A DNA stretch of 64,000 nt from Streptomyces sp. NBC_00690 (GCF_036226685.1 NZ_CP109009.1:4836001-4900000); one strand, 5' to 3'. Shown: positions 34,921 to 45,090, counted from the first letter of the stretch. Notes: generated from the letters alone by a model not told the origin. A program made the numbers and translations.

Positions 34921-36126
34921 ATGGCGGTTTGGGATGACCTCGTCGGCCAGGAGCGGGTGCACAAGCAGCTCAGCGCCGCTGCCCGTGACGCCGATGCGCT
35001 CGTCACCGCCGAGGCCAGTGGGGAAACCCTCGCCGACACCTCCACGATGACGCATGCGTGGTTGTTCACTGGCCCCCCCGGCTCCGGATTGGCCACGGCC
35101 GCCCGTGCCTTCGCCGCGGCGTTGCAATGCATCAGCCCCGACCGTGCCCTCGGCGGGGCGCCGGGCTGTGGATTCTGTGACGGCTGCCACACCGCCCTCA
35201 TCGGTACGCACACGGATGTCCAGGTCGTCCGTACCGACCTACTGTCGACCGGCCGCAAGGTGACCCGAGAGCTCGTCCGGCGCGCTCAGCTCTCCCCAGC
35301 GGTCGGCCGCTGGCAGGTGATCATCCTGGAGAACGCGGATCGACTCACCGAAGGCGCCGGCAATGTCCTGCTGAAGGCCGTCGAGGAGCCCGCTCCCCGT
35401 ACGGTGTGGTTGCTGTGCGCGCCGTCACTGGAGGACGTGCTGCCCACGATCCGGTCCCGATGCCGTCATCTGATGCTGCGTACGCCCCCCGTCGACGCGG
35501 TCGCCGATGTGCTGATCCGTCGGGACGGCATCGAGCCCGAGGTCGCCGCCGCCGCCGCTCGCGCCACCCAGGGGCACATCGACCGGGCCCGACGGCTCGC
35601 CACCGATGAGCGGGCTCGTTCCCGTCGGGCCACCATCCTCAAACTGCCCCTGCGGGTCGATGACGTCGGAGCCGCGCTCAAGGCCGCACAGGAGTTGATC
35701 GACGCCGCCGCGGACGATGCCAAGCAGGTCGCGGAGGAGGTCGACACCAAGGAGGTCGATGAGCTGAAGGCAGCCCTCGGCGCGACACAGGGCGGCCGGA
35801 TGCCGCGGGGGACTGCGGGCGCCATGAAGGAGTTGGAAGACCAGCAGAAGAGCCGTAGGACCCGCACCCAACGGGACACCCTGGATCTTGCACTCGGCGA
35901 TCTCACCAGCTTCTACCGCGATGTGCTCGCCCTCCAACTGGGCTCGGAGGTAGCCATCGCCAATGGGGACGTCCGGGACGGCTTGGAGCGGATCGCCCGT
36001 TCCTCCACACCGGAGAGCACCCTGCGGCGGATCGAGGCGGTGTTCGCCTGCCGGGACGCACTCCAGAAGAACGTGGCCGCTCTGCTGGCGGTCGAATCCA
36101 TGGCGATGGCGTTGCGCGCGGGTTGA
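34921..36126 (+). CDS. holB: DNA polymerase III subunit delta-prime
   Basis: A 401-residue AAA+ clamp-loader subunit. As in other delta-prime proteins the P-loop is broken: GPPGSGLAT has Leu where ATPases have Lys, so it does not hydrolyse ATP. The arginine-finger motif SRC is present in TIRSRCRHL, and a zinc-binding cluster occurs as CGFCDGCH with an earlier cysteine. It stabilises the clamp loader and completes the gamma-complex active site. AAGGCAGGTG precedes the ATG at 34921. It is transcribed in line with tmk, the usual tmk-holB pairing. Confidence 0.93.
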   Translation: MAVWDDLVGQERVHKQLSAAARDADALVTAEASGETLADTSTMTHAWLFTGPPGSGLATAARAFAAALQCISPDRALGGAPGCGFCDGCHTALIGTHTDVQVVRTDLLSTGRKVTRELVRRAQLSPAVGRWQVIILENADRLTEGAGNVLLKAVEEPAPRTVWLLCAPSLEDVLPTIRSRCRHLMLRTPPVDAVADVLIRRDGIEPEVAAAAARATQGHIDRARRLATDERARSRRATILKLPLRVDDVGAALKAAQELIDAAADDAKQVAEEVDTKEVDELKAALGATQGGRMPRGTAGAMKELEDQQKSRRTRTQRDTLDLALGDLTSFYRDVLALQLGSEVAIANGDVRDGLERIARSSTPESTLRRIEAVFACRDALQKNVAALLAVESMAMALRAG

Positions 36127-36293
36127 CCACCGCGGAAGCGCGCGGCACCGGTTCGACACATCCCCAGTTCGACTCCGTGCTCCACCACGTCCCGATGGCT
36201 GTTCGTCGCACGAAGAGGTACCCACCTACCGGTTGAATTCACCCGTAAGAGCACGGATGGGCAACTTTTCCCGCAGTCGCCTACGCTCCGGGG

Positions 36294-37856
36294 ATGGACC
36301 CAAGGCGCATGCTCCGCAGCTCAGTCCTCGCCGTGACCGCAGCCGGCCTGCTGTTGTCGGGCTGCACCGGAACGGATCCTTCCAACAGTTCCTCGGTATC
36401 CACTCCCGAGGGTGGCGGTTCGGGCTCGGGCACGAGCGCCGCCCCTGTCGCCGAGCTCAAGCCGTACTACGCGCAGAAGTTGGCCTGGCGGGAGTGCGGG
36501 GTCCCCGGATTCGAGTGCAGCACCCTGAAGGCGCCCCTCGACTACGAGAAGCCGCAAGGGGAGTCCATCAAACTCGCGGTGGCCCGTAAGAAGGCCACCG
36601 GACCCGGTGCCCGGATCGGTTCGCTGCTGGTCAACCCCGGTGGCCCCGGCGGGTCCGCCATCGGATACCTCCAGGCGTACGCGGGCATCGGCTATCCCGC
36701 CCAGGTCCGTGCCCGCTACGACATGGTGGCCATCGACCCGCGGGGGGTCGCCCGCAGCGAGCCCGTCGAATGCCTGACGGGCAAGGAGATGGACGCCTAC
36801 ACCCAGGTGGACCAGACGCCCGACGACCCGGCCGAGACCAATAGGCTCACCACCTCCTTCAAGGCATTCGCCACCGGATGCGAGAAGCGCTCCGGCACGG
36901 TCCTGCCCCATGTCTCCACCGAGGATTCCGCGCGGGACATGGATGTGCTGCGCGCCGTACTCGGTGACCGGAAACTCGCGTACGTCGGAGCGTCGTACGG
37001 AACCTTCCTGGGGGCGACGTACGCGGAACTCTTCCCCGACCGGGCCGGACGCCTCGTCCTCGATGGCGCGCTCGACCCTTCGCTGCCCGCCCGTCAGGTG
37101 AACCGTGATCAGACCGCAGGGTTCGAGACCGCCTTCCGCTCCTTCGCGACCGACTGTGTGACACGGACCGACTGCCCGCTGGGCACCACGTCGGTCGCGG
37201 ACGCCTCCGCCCGCCTCAAGGAGTTCTTCGCCGAACTGGATGCGCGCCCGGTGCCCACCGGTGAGAGCCGTGAACTCGGCGAGTCGCTGGCCACGACCGG
37301 TGTGCTCACGGCGATGTACGACGAGAACGCCTGGCCACAGCTGCGGGAGGGACTGGCGAGCGCGATGGAGGGCGACGGCGCCGGTCTGTTGGCGCTGGCC
37401 GACAGCTACTACGAGCGCGAGAGCGATGGCTCGTACACCAATCTGATGTACGCCAACGCCGCCGTGAACTGTCTGGACCTGCCCCCCGCCTTCAGCCGTC
37501 CGCAGGACGTGGAGGAAGCGCTCCCCGACTTCGAGAAGGCATCGCCGGTGTTCGGGCGAGGGTTCGCCTGGGCGGCGCTGAACTGCGCGTACTGGCCCAC
37601 CCCCGCCACCGGCACACCGCACCCCATCGAGGCCAAGGGAGCGGACCCGATCCTGGTGGTCGGCACGACGAAGGACCCGGCGACCCCCTACAAGTGGGCT
37701 CAGGCACTCGCCGACCAGCTGGCATCGGGTCGGCTGCTGACCTATGACGGGGACGGGCACACGGCGTACGGGCGGGGCAGCGAATGCATCGACTCGGCCA
37801 TCAACGCCTACCTCCTGAAGGGCACGGTCCCGCAGGACGGCAAGCGCTGCCGCTGA
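36294..37856 (+). CDS. Secreted lipoprotein, tripeptidyl aminopeptidase-like alpha/beta hydrolase
   Basis: A 520-residue lipoprotein protease of the SlpD/SlpE type. The lipobox is LLSGC (Cys24). The catalytic triad is visible as Ser in GASYGT, an Asp in the GTTKDPATP region, and His in DGDGHTAYGRGS. The oxyanion segment is LVNPGGPGGS. It probably removes tripeptides from peptides outside the cell. The ATG at 36294 follows TACGCT (36282-36287) by six bases, consistent with leaderless transcription; Met6 is the alternative start. It is convergent with the drug exporter after 43 bases. Confidence 0.9.
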   Translation: MDPRRMLRSSVLAVTAAGLLLSGCTGTDPSNSSSVSTPEGGGSGSGTSAAPVAELKPYYAQKLAWRECGVPGFECSTLKAPLDYEKPQGESIKLAVARKKATGPGARIGSLLVNPGGPGGSAIGYLQAYAGIGYPAQVRARYDMVAIDPRGVARSEPVECLTGKEMDAYTQVDQTPDDPAETNRLTTSFKAFATGCEKRSGTVLPHVSTEDSARDMDVLRAVLGDRKLAYVGASYGTFLGATYAELFPDRAGRLVLDGALDPSLPARQVNRDQTAGFETAFRSFATDCVTRTDCPLGTTSVADASARLKEFFAELDARPVPTGESRELGESLATTGVLTAMYDENAWPQLREGLASAMEGDGAGLLALADSYYERESDGSYTNLMYANAAVNCLDLPPAFSRPQDVEEALPDFEKASPVFGRGFAWAALNCAYWPTPATGTPHPIEAKGADPILVVGTTKDPATPYKWAQALADQLASGRLLTYDGDGHTAYGRGSECIDSAINAYLLKGTVPQDGKRCR

Positions 37857-37899
37857 TCCACCGTGTCGCCTTCGGTCGACCCCTGAGCGGCGGGCGGGG

Positions 37900-39411
37900 T
37901 CAGTGCCCGGACGTGGCGGTGAATCCTCGCGGCACCAACCACGCCACCAGTACGGTGACCACGGCGACGATCCCGGCCGAGACGAAAGCCGTCGTGGTCA
38001 ACGCGTCGTCGAAGGCGATGCGTGCGATCTCCAGGATCTGCCCGCCCCCGCCTTGAGCCAGCTCGAACGCACCACCGATCGACTCCCGGGCCTGCGCCGG
38101 CTGCCCGATCATGTGGTCTGCATAGACCGCCCCGTGAATCGACCCGAGCAGGGCCACGCCCAGTCCGACGCCGAGTTCATAGCTGGTCTCGGAAACCGCC
38201 CCTGCCTGTCCGGCCCGGGCCGCGGGAACGGCCGATACGAGAACGGACGACGCCGTGGTGATCGCGAGTCCATCCCCGAGGCCCAGCAGCACCAGGACGA
38301 CGGCGACGTATCCGTAGCTGGTCGGCTCCGGTGAGAGCGCCAGGACCAGGAATCCGGCGACGACACCCCCGAGCCCCAGCGTCATGAGGGCGCGGACCCC
38401 CAACCGGTCCATCAACACGGGAGCCAGCAGCGATCCGCTGAGCACGGCGAGTGCTGCGGGCAGCGTGCGCAACCCGGCTTGGGAAGGCGAGTAGCCGTGG
38501 ACGTACTGGAGCCAGAGCGACATGAGGAAGAGGGCCGCCCCGATCGCGAGCATCGCCATCAGGATGACCAGGGCCGCAGCGGTGAAGGCCCGGTTCCGGA
38601 AGAGCCGTACATCCAGCAGCGGATCGGGCAGTCCCAACTGTCGACGGGCGAACACCACCAGGACGAGCACTCCGACAGCCAGTACGACGATGTCCACGAC
38701 ACCCGGACTGCCCTTGGCGATGTGTTTGATGCCCCAGGCCAGCCCCACCACCCCGACGACCGAGAGGAGTGCGCTCGGCACATCCAGCGGGGCATGCCCC
38801 GCGTCCTTGAACTCCGGAAGCAGCCAGACGCCGGCGACGAAGGTGGCGATGACGACCGGAACGTTGAGCCAGAAGGCCGCGGCCCATCCGTACTCCTCCA
38901 CGAGCACTCCGCCGATCAGCGGCCCCAGGGCCGCGCCGGCTCCTGCGACGGCGGCCCAGATGCCGATGGCCCGGGCGCGCTCGCGGGCGTTGGTGAAGAT
39001 GTTCCGGATGAGGGAGAGCGTGGACGGCATGACCATGGCCCCGCCCACCCCGAGCAGTACCCGGCCCCCGATCAGCTGCCAGGTGCTGTTGGCGGTGGCG
39101 GCGACGATGGACGCCAGCCCGAAGATCACGATCCCGCCGAGGAAGAGGCGCTTACGGCCGTACCGGTCACTGACCGCACCGGTGGTGACGAGCAGACCGC
39201 CGAGGACGAGCCCGTAGATGTCGATGATCCACAGCTGTTCGATGGCGCTGGGCTGGAGGTCGTCGATCAGCGAGGGCAGGGCGACGTTCAGGATGGTGGC
39301 GTCCAGCGCAACCAGCAGCAGACTGGCGCACAACACCGCCAACATCGCCCACCGCTCCCGCCCCGGCTGCCACGGAGCATCGGCGGCGGCCTGCTGGGTG
39401 GCTCGGCCCAT
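37900..39411 (-). CDS. EmrB/QacA-type drug exporter (DHA2 MFS)
   Basis: A 503-residue proton-driven exporter with 14 predicted membrane segments. Motif A-like DRYGRKRLFLGG follows the second helix, and motif C appears in GPLIGGVLVEEYGW. The early segment LDATILNVALPSLIDDL is characteristic of DHA2 proteins. GCGAGG before ATG 39411 sets the start; an upstream ATG at 39426 lacks one. No TetR-type regulator gene adjoins it. Substrate unknown. Confidence 0.9.
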   Translation of the reverse strand: MGRATQQAAADAPWQPGRERWAMLAVLCASLLLVALDATILNVALPSLIDDLQPSAIEQLWIIDIYGLVLGGLLVTTGAVSDRYGRKRLFLGGIVIFGLASIVAATANSTWQLIGGRVLLGVGGAMVMPSTLSLIRNIFTNARERARAIGIWAAVAGAGAALGPLIGGVLVEEYGWAAAFWLNVPVVIATFVAGVWLLPEFKDAGHAPLDVPSALLSVVGVVGLAWGIKHIAKGSPGVVDIVVLAVGVLVLVVFARRQLGLPDPLLDVRLFRNRAFTAAALVILMAMLAIGAALFLMSLWLQYVHGYSPSQAGLRTLPAALAVLSGSLLAPVLMDRLGVRALMTLGLGGVVAGFLVLALSPEPTSYGYVAVVLVLLGLGDGLAITTASSVLVSAVPAARAGQAGAVSETSYELGVGLGVALLGSIHGAVYADHMIGQPAQARESIGGAFELAQGGGGQILEIARIAFDDALTTTAFVSAGIVAVVTVLVAWLVPRGFTATSGH

Positions 39412-39664
39412 GGTGCCTCGCTTCATCGGGAGAGGGCTGGGGGTGTCCGTGCGACGGTCGTGAGGAGGCGCATGACGGGGTCGAAGGGATGAATGGATCT
39501 TCGTAAAGTATGTCCCGTTTTGCCCATCCATGCGCAAGTGGAACTGGGTCGATCGAGCCTCCCGTCCGGGGCCCTGGGTGGTTCGGGGCACGCACAACAA
39601 CCCTGTAGACTCATCACCGCTGCTGATGCCAATGTGTCTCGCAAGAGCCGGTATCCCGCAGCTT

Positions 39665-39738
39665 GCCGCCTTAGCTCAGTTGGCCAGAGCAACGCACTCG
39701 TAATGCGTAGGTCTCGGGTTCGAATCCCGAAGGCGGCT
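39665..39738 (+). tRNA. tRNA-Thr(CGT)
   Basis: A 74-base cloverleaf. The acceptor arms GCCGCCT (39665-39671) and AGGCGGC (39731-39737) pair, with discriminator T at 39738. The anticodon stem ACGCA/TGCGT encloses loop CTCGTAA, anticodon CGT at 39699-39701, reading the ACG threonine codon. The T-arm GGTTCGAATCC is standard. The 3' CCA is not encoded. Confidence 0.97.
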
Positions 39739-39745
39739 CTGAAGG

Positions 39746-39780
39746 ACCCCAGGACTCACTCGCCGTGACCTGGGGTTTTT
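39746..39780 (+). terminator. Intrinsic terminator after tRNA-Thr
   Basis: The arms ACCCCAGG (39746-39753) and CCTGGGGT (39769-39776) are followed by a T-run to 39780. It is a classical T-tract terminator, the clearest such example in this window. Confidence 0.9.
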
Positions 39781-40415
39781 CTCATTCTCGGGGATGATTT
39801 GCCGGTCGTGGCGGTTTCCCCTCTGTGGCCGGCCGGTCCAAGGGGGCGCAGGTGCAGCGGCTGTGCGGCGGGGTGCGCGGAGGGTGCCGCAGAACTGCAC
39901 CCGGAGCGGTCCGGTGGCGCACTCCGGCGGGTGGATCAGCTTGGTGGAATCGGTCCGTCCAAGGTCGACTCGTCAGTTGACGTCGTGCCGGATGCGTGGG
40001 ACTCGATCCAGCTCGTGATCCTCCTCCCGCAGGTGTCAGCGGCACACGGCGAGTCGGCAGGCCGATAGCGATCCTGTCTCGGGTCGCCTTCCCGGCGCAC
40101 TGCTGTCACGAGCGGACCCGTCGGTCCTCAGCGCCGTGCACGGACCGCGGTCGGTACCCGGGGGCTTGCCGGGTGCGCGAGCCGATGGCCTGTCGGTCTG
40201 TGGCCAGCACTGCACCTTGACCACCCGCCACCCGCCAGTGGCCTACCCGGGTGGGCAGGCCATTCAAGTGGGTTTCGTTGGGCTGTGCAGGGTTGCCCGC
40301 GCCGGGCGTGGGGGTGATGTGCGGGACAGGGCTGATGCCTGTTCGGGGGATTGGTATCCGTTCGTGCTACCAAGCGCTGTTGGGGACCGGTCCGGTGAAT
40401 GGAGTGATGGAACTG
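39781..40415. other. Gene-free stretch, 635 bases
   Basis: No supported gene lies between the tRNA terminator and the DUF11 protein. Frames on both strands lack start signals. The promoter of the DUF11 gene must lie near its right end, but no clear hexamers are seen. Confidence 0.5.
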
Positions 40416-43406
40416 ATGCGTGGTTCTTCTGGCAGACGGCGGCTGAGCGCCGTCGTCTGCGCCACGGCCGTCCTGGCGGCCCAGGCGGTGGGCCTTGCCG
40501 CCGCGCTGCCCGCCCCACCACCGGCGGCCAAGGCGGCGGAGGTCAGAACGGTGCCGGGGACCCCCGGGGTGCCGCAGGCGCCGAGCGTCGTCTACGCCGA
40601 GGACTTCGAGAACAACACGGGCGCCACGCCGATCCTGTTGCCCGCCTACGTCGGGGCGCCTCCGCAGAACGAGACGTACACCGCGGACCCGGTGTGGCTG
40701 AACCCGGCGCGTTGCAACGGCATCATCCTCAGCCAGTCGGGTGCGGACCAGCCCGCCTGTCTGGCCCAGAGCCCCGTCGCCATGAATGCCCTCAAGGCGC
40801 TGGCCGGGGTGCTGGGGCAGGTGAACGGCTCGGCGACGCCGGCGACCAACCATGTGGTGTCGGCCTACACCGACGGGGACAGCCCCGGCGCGGACAAGGT
40901 CGAGTTCCAGACGGTGAACCCCATTGCGATCCCCACGACGGGCCGGTTCATCACCTTCTCCGTCGACGCGGCGGCGCTCAACTGCGCGGTCTCCGCACCG
41001 CTGCTCAAGTTCTACCTCACGGGCAGCGGGCCGGACATCCCGACCTTCAGTTCGCCGATCAACCCGTGCACCGATCCGAGAGCGCAGAATTTCTACGGTG
41101 GCCTCGTCAAGGCCGGATCGTTCCCGAGCAATGGATCGGTCCTGTTCACCGGTGCCTCACTGGGCTTGAAGATGCTCAACGGCCAGGGCAGCGGCGACGG
41201 CAACGACCACGCCTTCGACAACATCCGCATCCTCGATGTGACACCGCAGTTGGACAAGTCGTTCGATCCGGCGACGATCACCGCGGGCGGGGTCTCCACC
41301 CTCACGCTCACCGTCACCAACACCACCGACCTCGCGGCGAAGGCCGGCTTCGGCCTCACCGACGCCCTGCCCGCCGGATTGACGGTCGCGGCCACCCCGA
41401 ATGCGGCCACCACCTGCGGCGCGGGCACGGTCGCGGCCACCGGGGGCGGCACCTCGTTCTCCCTGACCGGCGGCGCGCTGACCGCCGGCCAGGCATCGTG
41501 CACGGTCACGGTCGATGTGACCGCCACCGCCTCCGGCAGCTATGTGAACGGGCCCGGTCAGACGACCGTGACCGGCCTCAACCCGCCGGCGGACGCAACG
41601 CTCACCGTGGGCTCAGCCCCCTCGATCACCAAGGCGGTCACCGAGGCGTCGTTCGTGGCGGGCCAGGCGCTCCACTACACGTACACGGTGAAAAACAACG
41701 CTACCCAGCCGCTGACGAACATCCAGGTCACCGACACCGGTCCGGGCAGCCCGACGGTGACCTGCCCGGCGGGACCGCTGGCCGGGGGCGCCTCGGTCGA
41801 CTGCACGGCCACCTATACGGCGACCGCCGCAGATGTCACGGCGGGCCAGATCGTCAACACGGCCACTCTCACCGTGACCGACGCGGGCGGTGAGACCGTC
41901 ACCGTGGGCAGCAACCAGGTCACCGTGCTGCCGCGGTCTCTGACCATCGGCAAATCGGCCACCGAGCAAGAGTTCACAGCGGCCGGCCAGACGCTCCACT
42001 ACACGTACACCGTCACCAACACCGGCGGCGTCACGCTGACCGGGGTGAGCGTGAACGACCTCACCCCCGCGGTCACCGTCTCGGCCTGCGCGGACACGAC
42101 CCTGGCGCCCGGCGCCATGACCACCTGCCAGGGCACCTACACCACGACCGCCGCCGATGTCGCCGCCAAGAACATCCCCGACCAGGCGACCGTCACCGGC
42201 AACGACCCGGGCGGACAGCCCGCGAACGCCACCAGCAACGAGGTCAACACTCCGCTCGCCGCCCTCTCCGTGGTCAAGGGCGCCACCGAGACCCAGTTCA
42301 GCGGACCCGGGCAGACGATCCACTACACCTTCACCGTCACCAATACCGGCGCCGTACCGCTCACCGCCCTCAGCGTCCAGGACAACGGCCCCGGCACCCC
42401 GACGGTGACCTGCCCGCCCGGCCCCCTGGCCCCGAATGCGTCGGTGGACTGCACGGCCACCTACACCACCACCGCCGCCGACGTGACGGCCGGCCAGATC
42501 GTCGACACCGCCACCGCCTCGGCCACCACCCCCAGCGGCAGGAACGTCACCGGCACCAGCAACACCGTCACCATCCCCTATGTCCCGCCGCGCGGCGTTG
42601 ACCTCGCGGTGGTGAAGACCGGCCCCGCGTCGGTGGCGCCGGGTGGTGAGATCACGTACACGATCGTCGTGACCAACAACGGGCCGGGCGATTCGACGGG
42701 CTGGACCCTCACGGACACCATCCCCGCAGGCGTCACGGGGGCGTCCACCCAGAGTCCGGGCTGTGGCATCGGGTCGGGCATCCTGACCTGCACGGGCGGT
42801 CCGCTCGCGAACGGCGACAGTGTCACGGTCGCGGTGACCGGCACCGCCGCGGCGAACGCCACCACCATCGAGAACACGGCCAAGGTCACCGGCAAGGACC
42901 CCGACCCCGACCCGGGCAACAACACCAGCACCAGCACCACCGGCGTGACCAAGTTGGAGATCGTCAAGAAGCAGAAGGGCTCCGCGACCGTCAGGGCCGG
43001 GAGCGAGGTCGAGTACACGATCACGGTCAGGAACACGGGGACCGCCGCCTACACCGAGGCGAACCCGGCGACCTTCAGCGACGACCTCTCCGAACTCCTC
43101 GACGACGCCCGCTTCAACAACGATGCCACCGCCACCCGCGGCGATGTCTCCTACAGCGAGCCGCTCCTGGAGTGGTCAGGCGCCCTCGCCCCCGGGCAGA
43201 CGGCGACCATCACCTTCTCCATCACCACCAACGCCCGCCCTTTCGGCGACCTCCAACTCCTGAACACCGTCACCTCTGACACTCCGGGCAACAACTGCCC
43301 CGCCACCCGAAGCGAAGCCACCCCCGACCCGCGCTGCACCACCAAGGGCACGGTCGATGCCAGAGACAAAGACAAGGAGAGCCCCCGCGCCACCCGTCGG
43401 GGCTGA
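40416..43406 (+). CDS. Secreted DUF11-repeat surface protein
   Basis: A 996-residue exported protein. A signal peptide (basic RGSSGRRR, then a hydrophobic stretch) is cut near AKAAE. An N-terminal lectin-like region (YAEDFENNTG) of about 280 residues precedes beta-sandwich DUF11 modules. Three consecutive modules of about 105 residues share LHYTYTV or IHYTFTV, TYTTTAADV and a final TVT; two more DUF11 modules follow (EITYTIVVTNNGPGD, VEYTITVRNTGTA). It ends in DKDKESPRATRRG with no LPXTG/LAXTG signal and no membrane anchor. ATG 40416 has GGAG 11 bases upstream; ATG 40407 is the alternative. Adhesion or sheath function is inferred. Confidence 0.85.
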   Translation: MRGSSGRRRLSAVVCATAVLAAQAVGLAAALPAPPPAAKAAEVRTVPGTPGVPQAPSVVYAEDFENNTGATPILLPAYVGAPPQNETYTADPVWLNPARCNGIILSQSGADQPACLAQSPVAMNALKALAGVLGQVNGSATPATNHVVSAYTDGDSPGADKVEFQTVNPIAIPTTGRFITFSVDAAALNCAVSAPLLKFYLTGSGPDIPTFSSPINPCTDPRAQNFYGGLVKAGSFPSNGSVLFTGASLGLKMLNGQGSGDGNDHAFDNIRILDVTPQLDKSFDPATITAGGVSTLTLTVTNTTDLAAKAGFGLTDALPAGLTVAATPNAATTCGAGTVAATGGGTSFSLTGGALTAGQASCTVTVDVTATASGSYVNGPGQTTVTGLNPPADATLTVGSAPSITKAVTEASFVAGQALHYTYTVKNNATQPLTNIQVTDTGPGSPTVTCPAGPLAGGASVDCTATYTATAADVTAGQIVNTATLTVTDAGGETVTVGSNQVTVLPRSLTIGKSATEQEFTAAGQTLHYTYTVTNTGGVTLTGVSVNDLTPAVTVSACADTTLAPGAMTTCQGTYTTTAADVAAKNIPDQATVTGNDPGGQPANATSNEVNTPLAALSVVKGATETQFSGPGQTIHYTFTVTNTGAVPLTALSVQDNGPGTPTVTCPPGPLAPNASVDCTATYTTTAADVTAGQIVDTATASATTPSGRNVTGTSNTVTIPYVPPRGVDLAVVKTGPASVAPGGEITYTIVVTNNGPGDSTGWTLTDTIPAGVTGASTQSPGCGIGSGILTCTGGPLANGDSVTVAVTGTAAANATTIENTAKVTGKDPDPDPGNNTSTSTTGVTKLEIVKKQKGSATVRAGSEVEYTITVRNTGTAAYTEANPATFSDDLSELLDDARFNNDATATRGDVSYSEPLLEWSGALAPGQTATITFSITTNARPFGDLQLLNTVTSDTPGNNCPATRSEATPDPRCTTKGTVDARDKDKESPRATRRG

Positions 43407-43446
43407 CCGCTGACCACTGATTGCTGTCCGCTGACCGTTGACAGCC

Positions 43447-43484
43447 ACGGCCCGGGCACCCACGCGCGTGGGTGCCCGGGCCGT
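43447..43484. terminator. Perfect 38-base palindromic terminator
   Basis: The 19-bp arms 43447-43465 and 43466-43484 are perfectly complementary. It sits between the convergent DUF11 and L,D-transpeptidase genes and can serve both. Confidence 0.9.
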
Positions 43485-43520
43485 CGTCCACTGCTCATCC
43501 GCTTCTCGGCTCGCCTGAGG

Positions 43521-44327
43521 TCAGCCGCCGGTGCGCCGGCCCCAGACGTAGACCTCGTCCCCGAGCCGGAGTCCGTTCCAGAGGGCTTCGGCCTCGTCGT
43601 AGCGGAGGTTGACACAGCCGTGGGAGCCGGGGTCCTCCCAGATGTTGCGGTAGCTGCCGTGCAGTGCTTGACCGCCGTCGAAGAACTGGGCGAAGGGCAT
43701 GGGCCCTTCGTAGAGGGTCGACCAGAACTCCTTCTGCCGGTCGAAGATCTGATGCCATCCGGTCCTGGTCGGATAGTCCGGCGACCCCGTACGTGCGGGC
43801 ACCGGCCGGAAGATGACCTTCCCGGCGTCCTCCACCCACAGGATCTGCCGGTTCATGTCGACACAGACCACCGTGCCGGAGGTGTCCGGGCACCCGGCGA
43901 TCGCGTCCCCCTCCGCCACGGCCCGCTCCCACATCACCGCGCGGTACGTGAACAGGCCCGCGTACCCCTGATCCGGGACGATCCCCAGCTTCCGTTGGAA
44001 TTCCTGGATCACCGAACAGTCCCCCGCGGACTGAATCCCGTCCACCACCAGCCCCAGGTGATCCTCCACCTCCTCCTGATACGGACCCGTCGACGTCGTG
44101 CACGTCACGGCACCCTGGGGCCGGGAGGGCTTTAGCTCCGGGCGGGCCGCGGTACCCAACGCGGTACCCAACACAGAGGAGACAGGTCCCGACCGGGGCC
44201 GCTGTCCGTCATCGGTCTGCCCCGCCGCCGAGCCGACGGCCGCGGTCGGGGCCGCGGCGAGAGCCCCCAGGCAGACGGTGCCTGTCAGCCCCCACAGAAG
44301 GCGGGCCGCTATTCGGAAGTTGGTCAT
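43521..44327 (-). CDS. Secreted L,D-transpeptidase (YkuD domain)
   Basis: A 268-residue exported wall enzyme. An N-terminal signal (LLWGLTGTVCLGALAAAPTA) is followed by a linker, a short peptidoglycan-binding-like helical region (DCSVIQEFQRKLGIVPDQGYAG) and the YkuD catalytic domain. The active site is HGSYRNIWEDPGSHGCVNL: the His and the Cys of SHGCVN are intact. It makes 3-3 cross-links or attaches proteins to peptidoglycan. GAGGAG lies eight bases before the ATG. Confidence 0.92.
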   Translation of the reverse strand: MTNFRIAARLLWGLTGTVCLGALAAAPTAAVGSAAGQTDDGQRPRSGPVSSVLGTALGTAARPELKPSRPQGAVTCTTSTGPYQEEVEDHLGLVVDGIQSAGDCSVIQEFQRKLGIVPDQGYAGLFTYRAVMWERAVAEGDAIAGCPDTSGTVVCVDMNRQILWVEDAGKVIFRPVPARTGSPDYPTRTGWHQIFDRQKEFWSTLYEGPMPFAQFFDGGQALHGSYRNIWEDPGSHGCVNLRYDEAEALWNGLRLGDEVYVWGRRTGG

Positions 44328-44553
44328 CCCAGGCTCCTCGACTCCCGGTCACCCTCGCTTTCGCGGCAGTCTCCGGGCAGGGTTCTGTGTCCCGTGAGCG
44401 GTAGCCGCTGATGGCGGCTGTCAAACAGGCCCGGCCGTGGCCTCACTCCGACGCATCAGCGATCCCACCCCATTGGTCCGGACCGTCCAGGTGCGACTGA
44501 GGATGCCGGTACCGCCGACCAGTCCCTGCCCAGCTCAGCGGATTCGCGAGGTG

Positions 44554-44582
44554 TGTCGAAACGAGGGCCGCTTCCGCGTCGA
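44554..44582 (+). promoter_or_regulatory. ECF42-type promoter before the SRPBCC gene
   Basis: TGTCGAAAC at 44554-44562 and GCGTCGA at 44576-44582 match the reported ECF42 elements (-35 TGTCGA, -10 CGA/TC). The spacer between TGTCGA and CGTC is 17 bases. It lies 54-82 bases before the start codon of the SRPBCC gene. Confidence 0.65.
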
Positions 44583-44635
44583 CAGAGTGCGCGGGTGACG
44601 ACCTGTTCCCGTGCAAGACGTCAGAGGAGGCCCCT

Positions 44636-45082
44636 ATGAACACCACTGCCCGCCCCGGGATGCCCACCACGGCGCTGGTGAGTCGCCGGGGTGTCGTCGC
44701 TGCCACCCCGTCGGTGATCTTCGCTCTGCTCGCCGCACCGGGCGAGCACCCGGGCTTGGACGGCACCGGTGAGGTGCAGAGTGTCATCGAAGGGCCTCAG
44801 CGGCTGGAACTCGGCTCGGTGTTCCGGATGCGGATGAAGGGCTACATGACCGCGAACACCGTCGTGGAGTTCGAGCACGATGCCCTGATCGCGTGGCGAC
44901 ACCGCGGCCGGCACGTGTGGCGTTGGCAGTTGAGGGCGGTGCCCGGCGGTACCGAGGTCACGGAGACGTTCGACTACACCGCCAAGCGGGCGCGGCGGCT
45001 GGTACGGCTGATCGGCATCCCGAAGCGGGCGGGCACCGCGATGGACAAGACACTCACCGCGCTACAGGCACGGTTCGCCTGA
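44636..45082 (+). CDS. SRPBCC-family protein
   Basis: A 148-residue START/Bet v1-like protein of the polyketide cyclase/SRPBCC group. Typical features are VSRRGVVAATPSVIFALLAA, GSVFRMRMKGYMTANTVVEF and the closing PGGTEVTETFDYTAK. These proteins bind hydrophobic ligands; the ligand here is unknown. AGAGGAGG precedes the ATG. The upstream ECF42-like promoter places it in the same regulon as the DGPF gene downstream. Confidence 0.85.
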   Translation: MNTTARPGMPTTALVSRRGVVAATPSVIFALLAAPGEHPGLDGTGEVQSVIEGPQRLELGSVFRMRMKGYMTANTVVEFEHDALIAWRHRGRHVWRWQLRAVPGGTEVTETFDYTAKRARRLVRLIGIPKRAGTAMDKTLTALQARFA

Positions 45083-45090
45083 GCGGCGGA

